Shown here: piece by piece, positions 5,538 to 5,969 of the stretch | Layout: every line of letters starts with the position of its first letter | Position numbering within the stretch: position 1 is the first letter of the stretch | Origin: Treponema sp. UBA3649 | GTDB lineage: Bacteria > Spirochaetota > Spirochaetia > Treponematales > Treponemataceae | Direction of reading: 5' to 3' | DNA length: 5,969 nucleotides | Assembly: GCA_002373325.1 (NCBI GenBank) | Contig: DFKI01000148.1 | Coordinates: forward strand, 1 to 5,969 | Program-made: the position numbers and the translations under genes | Notes under the pieces: model-generated | Seen by the model: the letters and a program-made list of their open reading frames with translations, nothing else | Database searches by the model: none | What the model was told of the DNA's origin: nothing

Positions 5538-5969
5538 CTATTTTATAAGCAATTCGGCATAGGCCTTGAGGGAGCCGTCCATCTTTCCTGAGAGGACTGA
5601 CTTTGCAAGGGTCTTTCCGAGCTGCACTCCTTCCTGATCGAAGCTGTTCACATTCCAAAGGAAGCCCTGGAACATGACCTTGTTCTCAAAGTGTGCGAGC
5701 AAGGCGCCAAGGGACTCAGGATTCACTTCCTTTCCGTAAATCAGGCTGGAAGGTCTTTCACCGGCGAAGAATTTGTTGGGATTCTCGTCGTCCTTTCCAC
5801 ATGCGAACGCGACAATCTGTGCGGCTACGTTTGCTGCGAGTTTTGTCTGGCTTGTGGATCCCTGGATGGTCACGTCCTTTCCGGTCTGATTCTTCTGGAA
5901 CGCGATGAACTGGAGAGGAATCACGTCGGTTCCCTGGTGGAGGAGCTGATAGAATGAGTGCTGTCCGTT
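5538..5969 (-). CDS. pgi: Glucose-6-phosphate isomerase, C-terminal part (cut by window edge)
   Basis: The frame is open from the right window edge to TAG at 5540-5538, giving the last 143 residues of a protein usually over 500 aa in this family. It interconverts glucose-6-phosphate and fructose-6-phosphate in cytoplasmic glycolysis. The fragment begins NGQHSFYQLLHQGTDVIPLQF, where GQH (His at fragment residue 4) corresponds to the catalytic His region of PGI. NSFDQEGVQLGK (Lys at fragment residue 119) matches the second PGI signature, with the catalytic Lys; it has Gln where Glu is common in GVE. The GTG at 5924 is an internal Val codon, not a start. The gene is upstream of EF-G on the same strand, but the 427-bp repeat region makes a shared transcript uncertain. 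No convincing hairpin-plus-T-run terminator was seen after the stop. Confidence 0.95.
   Translation of the reverse strand, partial: NGQHSFYQLLHQGTDVIPLQFIAFQKNQTGKDVTIQGSTSQTKLAANVAAQIVAFACGKDDENPNKFFAGERPSSLIYGKEVNPESLGALLAHFENKVMFQGFLWNVNSFDQEGVQLGKTLAKSVLSGKMDGSLKAYAELLIK

Overview
The window looks like a bacterial chromosome segment of moderate GC, probably from a saccharolytic, host-associated spirochaete such as a gut or rumen Treponema. This is an inference from three things: the EF-G paralogue resembles the second EF-G of spirochaetes, a cytoplasmic GH43 enzyme lies beside it, and integron-like cassette boundaries are present (a chromosomal integron is known in Treponema denticola). 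No rRNA or other decisive taxonomic marker is present.

Left part (1-1511, + strand). Positions 1-50 look like the 3' portion of an integron attC site ending in the core GTTAGGC. An AT-rich gene follows for a secreted protein with a likely SH3-like C-terminal domain (90-941). Two bases after its stop codon is a new attC-like start, ACCTAAC followed by AAAGC, but no closing core follows. The unit 51-950 therefore has the layout of one gene cassette, perhaps the last of an array whose earlier members and integrase would lie to the left. A small cytoplasmic protein of unknown function (987-1511) comes next, with base composition more like the chromosomal genes.

Middle part (1506-5110, - strand). 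A divergent elongation factor G (fusA type, 679 aa) is followed after only 8 bp by an intracellular GH43 glycosidase (beta-xylosidase/arabinofuranosidase type, 518 aa). The glycosidase Shine-Dalgarno sequence overlaps the EF-G stop codon, so the two are probably co-transcribed and translationally coupled. The glycosidase ends tail-to-tail with the + strand unknown gene, sharing the self-complementary hexamer TTATAA.

Right part (5111-5969). A 427-bp gap separates EF-G from the C-terminal part of glucose-6-phosphate isomerase (pgi, - strand, cut by the window edge). The gap holds the most unusual structure: two facing arrays of 22-bp tandem repeats, related to each other in inverted orientation, with a 9-bp-arm palindrome at each inner edge. 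The two palindromes differ only at two base pairs per stem, and all four changes are compensatory. A sigma70-like promoter reading toward EF-G can be placed with its -35 inside one palindrome, which would put the other palindrome and the left array into the EF-G leader RNA.

Functionally, pgi and the GH43 enzyme fit sugar and hemicellulose-oligosaccharide catabolism, EF-G fits translation (possibly ribosome recycling), and the left end looks like accessory integron-type DNA.
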